The position numbers were made by a program, and so were the translations under genes. A DNA stretch of 64,000 nucleotides from Cryomorphaceae bacterium BACL29 MAG-121220-bin8 (GTDB lineage Bacteria > Bacteroidota > Bacteroidia > Flavobacteriales > Flavobacteriaceae), in NCBI GenBank assembly GCA_905181705.1, contig CAJIYP010000003.1, forward strand, positions 372,001 through 436,000, given 5' to 3'. Below the pieces are notes generated by a model, which did no database searches, was not told the origin of the DNA, and worked only from the letters and a program-made list of their open reading frames with translations. Below, piece after piece: positions 29,004-37,305 of the stretch. Within the stretch, counting starts at the first letter, position 1; each line of letters starts with the position of its first letter.

Positions 29004-29333
29004 TTATTTTTTAAGTTTTGGGTTATTTAAATGTCTTTTTTGATCTCTTTTGGTCTTTAAAATTAATTTATTTTTAAAAGCTTTTTCTAAATCACAATTT
29101 GTTTGATTAGCTATACAAAGCACTACGAATAAAACATCAGACAATTCTTCAGCCAAATTTTTATTTTTATCTGAATCTTTCTCAGATTGTTCTCCATATC
29201 TTCTTGAAATTATTCTAGCTACTTCTCCAACTTCCTCTGATAATTGAGCCATATTTGTAAGAGGGTCAAAATAACGAACTCCGTATTTTTTTATCCAAAC
29301 ATCCACTTCTTTTTGTATTTTTTTTAATCCCAT
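29004..29333 (-). CDS. MazG-like nucleotide pyrophosphohydrolase
   Basis: A 109-residue all-alpha NTP pyrophosphohydrolase with the metal-binding pattern EEVGE (residues 29-33) and EELSDVLFVV (64-73). Such small single-domain enzymes hydrolyse (d)NTPs or related nucleotides; exact substrate is unknown. It lies between dtd (13 nt) and aroA (3 nt), a gene order I recall from many Flavobacteriia. Confidence 0.88.
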   Translation of the reverse strand: MGLKKIQKEVDVWIKKYGVRYFDPLTNMAQLSEEVGEVARIISRRYGEQSEKDSDKNKNLAEELSDVLFVVLCIANQTNCDLEKAFKNKLILKTKRDQKRHLNNPKLKK

Positions 29334-29346
29334 ATATATTATTTTT

Positions 29347-29799
29347 CTATTCCTTATTTTTTGAATCTATAAAAATTGTAACTGGACCATCATTTTCAAT
29401 TTTAACTAGCATATCAGCTCCAAAAATACCAGCTTCTGGTTTTTTATTTATTTTATTTTCAATTGAAATTAAAAATTTATTATAAATATATTTTGCAAAC
29501 TCACTTTTGGCAGCTTTTATGTAAGAAGGCCGATTTCCTTTTTTCGTTGAAGCATGGAGTGTAAATTGACTTATGATAATAATTTCTCCTCCTACGTCAA
29601 TAATTGAATTATTCATTACTTTTTTTTGATCATCGAAAATTCTTAATTGAGATATTTTATTGGATATCCACTCAACATCATTTTCATCATCCTCATGCTC
29701 AATTCCTAACAAAACTACCATACCATTACTAATTGAAGAAACAACTAAATTTTCGACTTCAACACTAGCATTTTTAACTCTTTGAATAATTACTCTCAT
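29347..29799 (-). CDS. dtd: D-aminoacyl-tRNA deacylase Dtd
   Basis: Removes D-amino acids (classically D-Tyr) and misattached glycine from tRNA. 150 aa with MRVIIQRVKNASVEVEN, SQFTLHASTKKGNRPSY (the SQFTL motif near residue 76) and the cis Gly-Pro region ENDGPVTIFIDSK near the end. The ATG at 29799 overlaps the rsgA stop by one base (TAATG) and fits the family start, so it is preferred over the TTG at 29808. Confidence 0.95.
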   Translation of the reverse strand: MRVIIQRVKNASVEVENLVVSSISNGMVVLLGIEHEDDENDVEWISNKISQLRIFDDQKKVMNNSIIDVGGEIIIISQFTLHASTKKGNRPSYIKAAKSEFAKYIYNKFLISIENKINKKPEAGIFGADMLVKIENDGPVTIFIDSKNKE

Positions 29800-30740
29800 T
29801 AATTCCAAAAATCAGTTCTATAGTTTTTATCCTCATTCTTCAACATACTTAAATAGCTTTTGTATCTAGATTTAGAAATAAGTCCATTTTCCAATGCAAT
29901 CTTAACGGCACAATTGGGTTCGTTTTCATGTAAGCAATTATTGAACTTACAGTCTTCTCTCAAAGGGATAAACTCATTGAAGTAATTTCCTAGCTCTCTT
30001 TTTTCAATATCAATTAACCCAAAACCTTTAATTCCAGGGCTATCAATAATTTTTGCTCCAAAGCCTAGACTAAACATTTCAGCAAAAGTAGTTGTATGTT
30101 GACCTTGCTCATTTTGTTCTGAAACTTTTGCGGTTTTTAGATTTAATTTTGGATCTAAAAGGTTTACTAGACTAGATTTTCCAACTCCACTATGACCTGT
30201 GAATATGGATATTTTATTTTTCATTATTTTTTTTACATTACCTATATTGATTTCTTTTAAAACTGAAATATCAAGACATTCATATCCTATTTTTTGATAT
30301 ATATTTCTTAAATAATCTACGTGTTCTGAGTCGCTTTTTGAATATGCATCTATTTTATTAAACAATATGATAGATTCTATTCCAAAAGATTTAGTTGCGA
30401 CTAAAATTCTATCAATAAAGATTGAAGAAGTGGTGGGGTTATTTGGTGTGACAAATAAAAAACAACAATCAATATTGGAAGCAATAATATGTGTGAGTTT
30501 TGACAAATTAACTGATTTCCTAATTATATAATTTTTTCTTTTTTCAATTTCATAAATTATTCCAGAACATTCCTCTTCATCTAAAATTTCAAAATTAACA
30601 TTGTCGCCAACTGCAATTGGGTTAGTACTCTTGATTCCAAGAGACCTGAACTTACCCTTTATATTACATTTATAAATCTCATTTTTATCAGTATGAACTA
30701 AGTAAAAATTTCCATTAGATTTATAAACAGTTCCTTTCAT
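29799..30740 (-). CDS. rsgA: Ribosome small subunit-dependent GTPase RsgA
   Basis: Circularly permuted GTPase in late 30S maturation. Order: OB domain (about 1-65), G4 LFNKIDAYS near 120, G1 FTGHSGVGKSSLVNLL near 180, G3 IDSPGIKGFG near 228, then a zinc knuckle built from CKFNNCLHENEPNCAVK near 263. 313 aa. Three nt after the DAHP synthase gene and overlapping dtd by one base. Confidence 0.96.
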   Translation of the reverse strand: MKGTVYKSNGNFYLVHTDKNEIYKCNIKGKFRSLGIKSTNPIAVGDNVNFEILDEEECSGIIYEIEKRKNYIIRKSVNLSKLTHIIASNIDCCFLFVTPNNPTTSSIFIDRILVATKSFGIESIILFNKIDAYSKSDSEHVDYLRNIYQKIGYECLDISVLKEINIGNVKKIMKNKISIFTGHSGVGKSSLVNLLDPKLNLKTAKVSEQNEQGQHTTTFAEMFSLGFGAKIIDSPGIKGFGLIDIEKRELGNYFNEFIPLREDCKFNNCLHENEPNCAVKIALENGLISKSRYKSYLSMLKNEDKNYRTDFWN

Positions 30741-30743
30741 TAT

Positions 30744-31826
30744 TTAACTATTAACAACTTTTTCTTGATGATTAATCGATTCTTGATGAATTGCTTTAAA
30801 CATTCTTAAAATAAACTCTTCGCTCAATCCTTTTTCTTCCCCATCCAATATCATTTTTCCTAAAATCTCATTCCATCTTTTTGTTTGAAGAACCGCAACA
30901 TTTTTTTTCTTTTTAAGGTTTCCAATTTTAATAGCAATTTTCATTCTCTTCCCTAATGTGTCTAACAAACCATGATCTATAAAGTCAATTTGAGTTCTTA
31001 GGGTGTTAATAGCATTTTTATAGTCAACTTCCTCTGTTGTAACTTTTCTCGTTTTTAAATCTGACATCATTTTCACAAGAGCTTTAGGAGTGATTTGTTG
31101 AGCTGCATCACTCCAAGCCTTATCAGGATCAATATGAGTCTCAACCATAAGACCATCAAAATTTAAATCAAGAGCGGTTTGAGAAATATCTTGTAAGATA
31201 TCTCTTCTTCCAGCTATATGAGATGGGTCACAAATCAATGGTAAATCAGGAAATCTATTTTGTAATTCAATTGGCAATTGCCACTCAGGGTTATTTCTAT
31301 ATTTTGTTTTTTCATATGTTGAAAATCCTCTGTGAATAACTCCTAATTTTTTGATATTAGCGCTATACAATCTTTCTATTCCACCTAGCCATAAAGATAA
31401 ATCTGGATTTACTGGATTTTTTACTAAAACAATTTTTTCTGTGCCCTCCAACGCATCCGCAATTTCTTGAACAATAAATGGGCTTACTGTAGACCTTGCT
31501 CCTATCCATAAAATATCTACATTATGTTCTAATGCAAGTTTTACGTGATTTGCATTCGCTACTTCTGTAGCAGTTAAAAGTCCTGTTTCAACTTTCACCT
31601 TTTCTAACCATTTTAATCCTATTGCTCCCACCCCTTCAAACATTCCAGGTCTTGTTCTTGGCTTCCATATTCCTGCTCTATAAACAGAAACATCTGTATC
31701 TTTCAAATCATGTGCTATTTTCAATACTTGATTTTCAGTTTCAGCGCTACATGGGCCAGCAATTACTAAGGGATGATTTAGTTTAAACTCATCTAGCCAA
31801 CTTCTCATTTCTTTTTTATTTTTCAT
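30744..31826 (-). CDS. Bifunctional DAHP synthase / chorismate mutase
   Basis: N-terminal type I DAHP synthase domain (residues about 10-255) makes DAHP from PEP and erythrose 4-phosphate: HPLVIAGPCSAETENQ, YRAGIWKPRTRPGMFEG, LWIGARSTVSPF, PLICDPSHIAGRR and GLMVETHIDPDKAWSDAAQQ. The C-terminal 90 residues are an AroQ-type chorismate mutase (LRTQIDFIDHGLLDTLGKRM, RWNEILG). The fusion probably serves feedback control and feeds prephenate to pheA and tyrA in the same operon. ATG at 31826 (MKNKKEMRSWL) overlaps the tyrA end by 11 bp; a TTG two codons earlier is less likely. Confidence 0.95.
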   Translation of the reverse strand: MKNKKEMRSWLDEFKLNHPLVIAGPCSAETENQVLKIAHDLKDTDVSVYRAGIWKPRTRPGMFEGVGAIGLKWLEKVKVETGLLTATEVANANHVKLALEHNVDILWIGARSTVSPFIVQEIADALEGTEKIVLVKNPVNPDLSLWLGGIERLYSANIKKLGVIHRGFSTYEKTKYRNNPEWQLPIELQNRFPDLPLICDPSHIAGRRDILQDISQTALDLNFDGLMVETHIDPDKAWSDAAQQITPKALVKMMSDLKTRKVTTEEVDYKNAINTLRTQIDFIDHGLLDTLGKRMKIAIKIGNLKKKKNVAVLQTKRWNEILGKMILDGEEKGLSEEFILRMFKAIHQESINHQEKVVNS

Positions 31827-32679
31827 TTTCAACTTTTGTATTAGTTAGTATTTCTTTAATTCTATTTGTATTATTTAAAATTGAGTGTAAACTAGAGCGA
31901 TTATTATCTTCAATTATTTGCTTCAGATTGTTTAAATTCAATATATATTCTTCAATAGCTAAAACTAAATTTTTTTTGTTCTGTAAAAAAATTGGAGTCC
32001 ACGTTTCAGGTGAGCTTTTAGCTAAACGTACTGTAGATTCAAATCCACTGCCTGCTAAATTAAAAATATTTTTTTCGTTTTTTTCTTTTTCAATTACGGT
32101 TTTACCAAGCATAAAGGAACTTATATGAGACAAATGTGAGACATAAGCTACATGGATATCGTGAGATTTTGAATCCATATATAAAATATCCATATTCAAT
32201 AATTGAAATATTTTTAAAGCTTTTCTAGAGATTTTTTTAGAAGTTTTGTCAATTTCACATATAATATTTGTTTTATTAAAATAAAGGCCTTTAACAGCTG
32301 CATTAGGTCCTGAAAATTCAGTTCCTGCCATTGGATGAACTGCTAAAAAATTCTTTCTTTTTGGGTGGTCTAATAACTCTTTACAAATAAGTTCTTTTGT
32401 AGAACCAACATCAAAAACTAAAGTTTCTTTGTTAACAAAATTTAAAATTTTGGGTATAATTATTAATGATATATCTACCGGAACAGAAACAAGTACTACA
32501 TCGGCAATTGATATATCTTCTAGTTCAATTAATTCATCAATTAATTCCAATTCTAAAGCATGTTTTTCATTTTTTTTAGAGATATCCAAGCCATAAATCT
32601 TAGATTTTGGATAAATACATCTAAAATCTAATGCAAAAGAACCTCCCATTAAACCCAAACCTACTATAGCTAATTTCAT
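31816..32679 (-). CDS. tyrA: Prephenate dehydrogenase
   Basis: Oxidative decarboxylation of prephenate to 4-hydroxyphenylpyruvate for tyrosine. NAD-binding start MKLAIVGLGLMGGSFALDFR, VLVSVPVD near residue 64, VFDVGSTKELI near 88, AVHPMAGTEFSGP near 113 and DIHVAYVSHLSHISSFML near 174. 287 aa without an ACT domain, typical of Bacteroidota. Overlaps the aminotransferase by 4 bp. Confidence 0.93.
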   Translation of the reverse strand: MKLAIVGLGLMGGSFALDFRCIYPKSKIYGLDISKKNEKHALELELIDELIELEDISIADVVLVSVPVDISLIIIPKILNFVNKETLVFDVGSTKELICKELLDHPKRKNFLAVHPMAGTEFSGPNAAVKGLYFNKTNIICEIDKTSKKISRKALKIFQLLNMDILYMDSKSHDIHVAYVSHLSHISSFMLGKTVIEKEKNEKNIFNLAGSGFESTVRLAKSSPETWTPIFLQNKKNLVLAIEEYILNLNNLKQIIEDNNRSSLHSILNNTNRIKEILTNTKVENEK

Positions 32680-33827
32680 TTTTCAAATCTTTTTATTGCT
32701 TCAATAATTTTCTTTTCATTAATGCATAATGAAAATCTAATATATCCTTCTCCGTTGCTTCCGAAAATTGTTCCTGGTGCTATAAAAACATTTTTCTGTT
32801 CAAGGATATTATTTATAAATTTTTCTGAGCTTTCTATTCCTTTGGGAAGTTTAGCCCATACAAATAAGCCAGCGGAATCTTTGTCAAACTCACATTTTAA
32901 TATTGAAGCAAGTTCCCAAATTAATTCTCTTCTTTTCATGTATATTACATTTAAACTATCAAACCATTTTTGATTTAAATTAAGTGCCTGAATAGCTCCT
33001 TTTTGAATTCCATAAAACATTCCAGAATCCATATTACTTTTTACTTTTAAAACTTTTGAAATATTTTTATCTGAGCCAATCAACATTCCTACTCTCCATC
33101 CAGACAGATTGAATGACTTACTAAAAGAGTTTAATTCCATACAGTTTTTTTTAGACTCTTTGATTGATAATAAGCTAATAAAATCATTATTTAAAATAAA
33201 ACTATAAGGATTATCATTAATTAATAAAATACTGTGTTTTTGAGTAAAATCCACCAATTCACTCAACTGACTTAAACTTGCACAGGAGCCCGTGGGCATG
33301 TGAGGATAGTTAATCCACATGATTTTTACTTTTGATAAATCTCTTTTTTCTAATTCAATCAAATTAGGGAACCAATTATTTTCTTTAAATAAATCATAAA
33401 AAACAGGTTTAGCTTCAACTAATTTGGTAACTGATAAATAAGTTGGATAACCAGGGTTTGGAATTAACACTTCATCCCCAGGATTTAAAAATGCTAGTGA
33501 GATATGCATAATTCCCTCTTTCGAGCCCATCAATGGTAACACTTCATTAACTGGATTAGATTGGACTTTGAAAAATTTTAAATAAAAATCAGATATTGCT
33601 TTTCTTAATTCAAAAATTCCTTGATAACTCTGATATTTATGAGCTGTTTGATCTGTTAAACTATTTTTTAACACTTCAATTACCGATTTAGATGGAAATA
33701 AATCTGGGCTTCCGATTGCCATATTAATAACAGGCTCTCCCGACTTAATCAAATCATCTACCTCTCTCAATTTTTTTGAGAAATAATATTCTTTTACTGT
33801 CTTAAGTCTGTTAGATTCTTTAATCAT
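32676..33827 (-). CDS. PLP-dependent aminotransferase (class I/II, probably aromatic)
   Basis: A fold-type I aminotransferase of 383 aa. PINMAIGSPDLFPS near residue 33, GIMHISLAFLNPGDEVLIPNPGYPTY near 112, NYPHMPTGS near 177 and the PLP lysine in NSFSKSFNLSGWRVG near 233. Its place between pheA and tyrA suggests it transaminates phenylpyruvate and hydroxyphenylpyruvate (or prephenate). Substrate specificity is inferred from context only. Confidence 0.88.
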   Translation of the reverse strand: MIKESNRLKTVKEYYFSKKLREVDDLIKSGEPVINMAIGSPDLFPSKSVIEVLKNSLTDQTAHKYQSYQGIFELRKAISDFYLKFFKVQSNPVNEVLPLMGSKEGIMHISLAFLNPGDEVLIPNPGYPTYLSVTKLVEAKPVFYDLFKENNWFPNLIELEKRDLSKVKIMWINYPHMPTGSCASLSQLSELVDFTQKHSILLINDNPYSFILNNDFISLLSIKESKKNCMELNSFSKSFNLSGWRVGMLIGSDKNISKVLKVKSNMDSGMFYGIQKGAIQALNLNQKWFDSLNVIYMKRRELIWELASILKCEFDKDSAGLFVWAKLPKGIESSEKFINNILEQKNVFIAPGTIFGSNGEGYIRFSLCINEKKIIEAIKRFEK

Positions 33828-34644
33828 TTATATTATTTTGATAAACTCCTAAAAGTTTTAGAGATTCAGATTTTTCATCAATTAATTTTAAAGCATTTTT
33901 AAGATTGTCATATAAATCAAATGTTATATCAACAAAAAATGAGTATTTCCAAGGAATTTCAATAATTGGTAAAGATTGAATCTTTGTTAAATTCAAACTA
34001 CATTGATTAAAAATATTTAAAATAAGGGCTAAACTACCGGTCTTATGACTCAATGAAAATTTTAAAGATGCTTTATTGTTTATTGAATTACCTTCAAAAT
34101 CACTTTTTGAAATAATAACAAATCTTGTTTCATTATTTTTAATAGTCTGAATATTTTCTTTTAAAATTTCTAAACCATACATTTTAGAAGCTTGAATACT
34201 AGCTATAGCACCCATTTTTTTAATATTATCTCTTTTGATTGTGTATGCCACATGAGCAGTATCCTTATCCTCAACTAATGTTATTTTAGGATGATTTTTG
34301 AAAAATTTTTTACATTGTAAAAGAGCCATCGGATGAGACGCTACGGTGTCTAAATCTTGTATTTTTGATCCTGGAATTGCCATTAACTGATGATTAATAT
34401 TTATATAATATTCTCCAATAATTTTTAAATTTAAATCATCTATTAAAGCATAATTAGGAATAATTGAACCAGCTATTGAATTCTCTATAGCCATCACTCC
34501 AAATTCACATTTATTATTTGCAACTGAACTTGCCACTTCATTAAATGATAAAAATTCGGCTAATTCTATTTCTGTTTCAAAATATTCTAAAGCCACTTGA
34601 TGGTGGTAAGATCCTTTAATTCCCTGTATTGCTACTTTATTCAT
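33820..34644 (-). CDS. pheA: Prephenate dehydratase with ACT domain
   Basis: Converts prephenate to phenylpyruvate for phenylalanine. Dehydratase domain (1-185): MNKVAIQGIKGSYHHQVAL, FGVMAIENSIAGSI near 54, SHPMALLQCKKFF near 112 and the catalytic TRF in NNETRFVIISK near 170. A C-terminal ACT domain (about 195-270) probably binds Phe for feedback inhibition. No chorismate mutase domain; that activity is on the DAHP synthase fusion. First structural gene of the operon, located just after a Phe/Tyr leader-peptide attenuator. Confidence 0.95.
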   Translation of the reverse strand: MNKVAIQGIKGSYHHQVALEYFETEIELAEFLSFNEVASSVANNKCEFGVMAIENSIAGSIIPNYALIDDLNLKIIGEYYININHQLMAIPGSKIQDLDTVASHPMALLQCKKFFKNHPKITLVEDKDTAHVAYTIKRDNIKKMGAIASIQASKMYGLEILKENIQTIKNNETRFVIISKSDFEGNSINNKASLKFSLSHKTGSLALILNIFNQCSLNLTKIQSLPIIEIPWKYSFFVDITFDLYDNLKNALKLIDEKSESLKLLGVYQNNIND

Positions 34645-34651
34645 TTTATTT

Positions 34652-34682
34652 AAAAAAAAAAGTCCTGAAAAATCAGGACTTT
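34652..34682 (-). terminator. Attenuator terminator in front of pheA
   Basis: On the minus strand a perfect 10-bp stem AAAGTCCTGA/TCAGGACTTT with a 4-nt loop (34659-34682) runs into a run of about ten T residues, ending 7 nt before the pheA ATG. A strong intrinsic terminator directly in front of a biosynthetic gene, behind a Phe/Tyr leader ORF, is the arrangement of an attenuator. The competing strand AGGACTTT is at 34717-34724. Confidence 0.88.
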
Positions 34683-34705
34683 AAATTATATATTTTGAAA
34701 ATATC

Positions 34706-34792
34706 TTATTTAAGTGAAAGTCCTTGTTCATCTCCAAAATAGAAGAAGAAATAAAGGTTTTCAAAATAATAAGATATATAAATGTTAATCAT
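34706..34792 (-). CDS. Phe/Tyr-rich leader peptide of the aromatic operon attenuator
   Basis: An ATG-started ORF of 28 codons plus TAA. Ten of 28 residues are Phe (5) or Tyr (5), clustered in ISYYFENLYFFFYFGDE with the run YFFFYF at codons 14-19. It lies 61 nt upstream of pheA. Charging of Phe/Tyr tRNAs would set ribosome position: stalling at codons 15-19 leaves the downstream strand AGGACTTT (codons 24-26) free to pair with AAAGTCCT and prevent the terminator; unhindered translation to the stop codon covers that strand and lets the terminator form. I know no named family for this leader; the assignment is from composition and RNA pairing. Confidence 0.85.
   Translation of the reverse strand: MINIYISYYFENLYFFFYFGDEQGLSLK
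34717..34724 (-). promoter_or_regulatory. Antiterminator strand of the pheA attenuator
   Basis: AGGACTTT is fully complementary to AAAGTCCT, the first 8 nt of the terminator stem (34675-34682). Pairing of the two is mutually exclusive with the terminator. It sits 9-18 nt before the leader stop codon, where a terminating ribosome would cover it. The upstream leader segment AAACCTT (codons 11-13) can pair with it imperfectly (7 bp with a 2-nt bulge), a possible pre-emptor strand. Confidence 0.75.
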
Positions 34793-34799
34793 AACATTG

Positions 34800-34830
34800 T
34801 AAATGTAATATTAGTTATTGAAAAAACAAA
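34800..34830 (-). promoter_or_regulatory. Putative promoter of the aromatic operon leader
   Basis: Minus-strand TTTG (34827-34830), 19-bp spacer, TACATTTA (34800-34807), one mismatch from TAnnTTTG. The inferred start site would be only a few nt before the leader ATG at 34792, so the leader would be nearly leaderless; this makes the exact site doubtful. Confidence 0.35.
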
Positions 34831-34855
34831 AAAACGAAATAAAAAAATTTTATAA

Positions 34856-35839
34856 TTAGGCTTCTGTAGCTTGTTTATTGTCTTTAAAAATCTCTTTGAG
34901 TAAATCTATTAATTGGTCAAACTCAATTAAAAATGCATCATGACCATGAACAGACTTGATGATTTTATAAAACACATTATTCTTTAATTTACACAGTTTA
35001 TAAAATGTATCTCTATTTTGAAAATCCGTAAAAAACAAATCAGAATTAACAGAAACAATATATATATTTCCTTTAATTTTTGAAGCAATTTCTGTAAACT
35101 CCTTACCAGTATCTCTAGTTATATCGGCTGTAGAAAGTAAATGATTCATTAGTTTATAAGAGCCTAATTGAAATCTTTTTTGCAATTTATTACCATGATG
35201 TAAAAGCCAACTTTCTACATTAAATATTTTTAAATCGTCATTCAAAGATCTGTTAAATTTTTTCGAAAAAGATTCTGGTGATCGATAGCAGAGCATTGAA
35301 TGAATTCTTGCGTCATGAACAGGGTTAGATGAATTATTTAATATTTGACTTTGAAGCATTGTATTGGCTATAATCCAGTCAGAGGACTTCCAGTCACCAG
35401 CAACTGGAATTATATTTTGAGAAATATTTGGAGATATTACCGCCATTTCCCAAGTTAAACTTGCGCCAATAGAACCTCCAATTATTGCAAATAAAGATTC
35501 TATTTTTAATTTATTTAAACCTATTAAAAAAATTTTAGCAATGTCTTTAAGTATTAAGTCTTTATAATTTTCAATTAATTTTCCGCCATATCCATTTCCA
35601 GGAAAATTGAAAGATAAAATAGAATATTTTTCAGTATCTATTAGTTTTTCTTTTCCAATTATAGGATTCCACCATCCATTTTTTCCGGTAACAGTAGAAT
35701 TACCGGTTAAAGCATGATTCACTAAAACTATAGGCGCCTTTCCAATTGGTAATCCAAAGACTTCATAAGTAAGCTCAATATGAAAATTAGTTCCATTAAA
35801 AGAAATGAAGTTTTCAATATCAATCTTATTTAAATTCAT
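34856..35839 (-). CDS. Homoserine O-acetyltransferase-like alpha/beta hydrolase fold protein
   Basis: A 327-residue MetX-family protein. The fold markers are LVNHALTGNSTVTG near residue 38, FNFPGNGYGG near 78, nucleophile elbow AIIGGSIGASLTWEMA near 117 (serine in GGSIGAS), the acid near VNSDLFF and the catalytic histidine in VHGHDAFLIEF near the C-terminus. MetX acetylates homoserine for methionine synthesis, and its neighbour metY uses that product. It is shorter than proteobacterial MetX (about 370). 15 nt downstream of metY and under the same SAM-II riboswitch. Confidence 0.88.
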   Translation of the reverse strand: MNLNKIDIENFISFNGTNFHIELTYEVFGLPIGKAPIVLVNHALTGNSTVTGKNGWWNPIIGKEKLIDTEKYSILSFNFPGNGYGGKLIENYKDLILKDIAKIFLIGLNKLKIESLFAIIGGSIGASLTWEMAVISPNISQNIIPVAGDWKSSDWIIANTMLQSQILNNSSNPVHDARIHSMLCYRSPESFSKKFNRSLNDDLKIFNVESWLLHHGNKLQKRFQLGSYKLMNHLLSTADITRDTGKEFTEIASKIKGNIYIVSVNSDLFFTDFQNRDTFYKLCKLKNNVFYKIIKSVHGHDAFLIEFDQLIDLLKEIFKDNKQATEA

Positions 35840-35854
35840 AATTACAATAATACT

Positions 35855-37135
35855 CTAGCTTTTAATTTTAGAAAAGGCTATTTCAAGATCATTTTTTAAA
35901 TCTTCAATATCTTCTAGCCCAATGGAAAGCCTTATAAGGTCACTAGTCACTCCAGTTAAAGCCTGATCTTCGTTAGAAAGTTGTTGATGAGTTGTACTAG
36001 CTGGATGAATAATTAAAGATTTTGTGTCGCCAATATTGGCTAAAAGAGAAAAAACAGTTGTATTATCAGCAATAGTTTTTGCCGATTCAAAACCTCCTTT
36101 AACACCAAAAGTAATTAAACCACTTTGACCTTTAGGTAAATATTTTTTAGACAATAAATTGAAATTACTTGATGACAAACCAGGATAATTAACCCAATTC
36201 ACCTCTTTTCTGTTCTCCAACCATTTTGCTAAACACAAAGCATTTTCACTATGTTTTTTCATTCTTATGTCCAATGTTTCCAAACCTTGAATTATTTGAA
36301 ATGCATTAAAAGGACTTAATGCTCCTCCCAAATCTCTTAAACCTTCAATTCTTACCTTGGCTATAAATGCTGCTGGACCTAAAGCATCATGATAAACCAG
36401 TCCATGATAACCAGGTGAGGGATTAGTAAATTCAGGAAATTTTCCGCTGGACCAATCAAAAGTTCCGGCATCTATTATTGCTCCTCCTAAAGCGGTTCCA
36501 TTACCATTAATGTATTTTGTTAAAGAATGTATAACAATATTTGCACCATGCTCTATTGGATTTAATAATGCAGGTGTTGCAACAGTATTATCAACAATTA
36601 ATGGAACTTTTAGAGATTTTGCATGTTTTGAAATGATTTTTAAATCTAGTACATCTAATTTTGGGTTCCCTAAGGATTCTACAAAAAATACTTTAGTATT
36701 TTCTTTGATTTCTTTTTTAAAATTTTCAGGATCTGAAGAATCTACAAAAGTTGTAGTAATACCAAATCTGGGTAATGTTACATTTAATAAATTAAATGTT
36801 CCGCCATACAAACTACTTGAAGCAATTATATGATCTCCTGACTTTAACATAACCAATAAAGCTGTAGAGATAGCAGCTGTTCCCGATGCAGTTACAACTG
36901 AAGCTATCCCACCCTCAACAGATGCTAATCTTTTTTCTAAAACATCATTGGTTGGATTATTTAATCTTGTGTAAATATATCCTGGTTCTGAAAGAGCAAA
37001 TAAATTTGCTGCATGTTCGGAATCATTAAAAACATAAGATGTTGATTGATAAATTGGAACGGCTCTTGTTCCTTGTGTTAAGCTCGTATCATGACCGGCA
37101 TGTAAAGCTTTGGTAGGTAATTTTTGATCACTCAT
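35855..37135 (-). CDS. metY: O-acetylhomoserine sulfhydrylase / aminocarboxypropyltransferase
   Basis: PLP enzyme of the Cys/Met metabolism family, 426 aa, forming homocysteine from O-acetylhomoserine and sulfide. Signatures: LHAGHDTSLTQGTRAVPIYQ near residue 12, YTRLNNPTNDVLEKR near 54, SASSLYGGTFNLL region near 102, LIVDNTVATPALLNP near 176 and the PLP lysine in HSLTKYINGNGTALGG near 205. Carries the long insertion typical of MetY rather than MetB/MetC. First gene after the riboswitch. Confidence 0.95.
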   Translation of the reverse strand: MSDQKLPTKALHAGHDTSLTQGTRAVPIYQSTSYVFNDSEHAANLFALSEPGYIYTRLNNPTNDVLEKRLASVEGGIASVVTASGTAAISTALLVMLKSGDHIIASSSLYGGTFNLLNVTLPRFGITTTFVDSSDPENFKKEIKENTKVFFVESLGNPKLDVLDLKIISKHAKSLKVPLIVDNTVATPALLNPIEHGANIVIHSLTKYINGNGTALGGAIIDAGTFDWSSGKFPEFTNPSPGYHGLVYHDALGPAAFIAKVRIEGLRDLGGALSPFNAFQIIQGLETLDIRMKKHSENALCLAKWLENRKEVNWVNYPGLSSSNFNLLSKKYLPKGQSGLITFGVKGGFESAKTIADNTTVFSLLANIGDTKSLIIHPASTTHQQLSNEDQALTGVTSDLIRLSIGLEDIEDLKNDLEIAFSKIKS

Positions 37136-37201
37136 AGTTATAAATATAATTTTTTAATTAATCTATAATTAGAGGAGATTTGACAAATAATGGTGAAAAT
37201 G

Positions 37202-37251
37202 TCTGCTTTAGCATTTTTTTAAAGAGGTTGCAATCAGTCAAATCGATCCTC
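37202..37251 (-). ncRNA. SAM-II type riboswitch upstream of metYX
   Basis: The minus-strand sequence folds as the compact SAM-II pseudoknot: P1 GAGG (37248-37251) with CCTC (37224-37227), enclosing GATTTGACTGATTGCAA, which matches the conserved GAUUUnA...UUGCAA core; then a linker and AAATGCTAAAGCAG, matching the conserved 3' strand (UGC-GCUAA type). P2 pairs TTGC with GC(T)AA and CTG with CAG. It lies 66 nt before metY, fitting SAM repression of methionine synthesis. Recognised by eye from the known alphaproteobacterial consensus. Confidence 0.82.
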
Positions 37252-37305
37252 AAACAATAAATTATCAAGCTAAGTTAAAGGTTTTTTGTTTAAAAAAAAC
37301 AATAA

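Noticed and set aside
34652..34682. Hairpin read simply as the terminator of metYX
   Set aside because: It is about 175 nt beyond the metX stop and immediately before pheA, behind an aromatic leader ORF with a complementary antiterminator; attenuation explains the position better, although read-through from metX could also end there.
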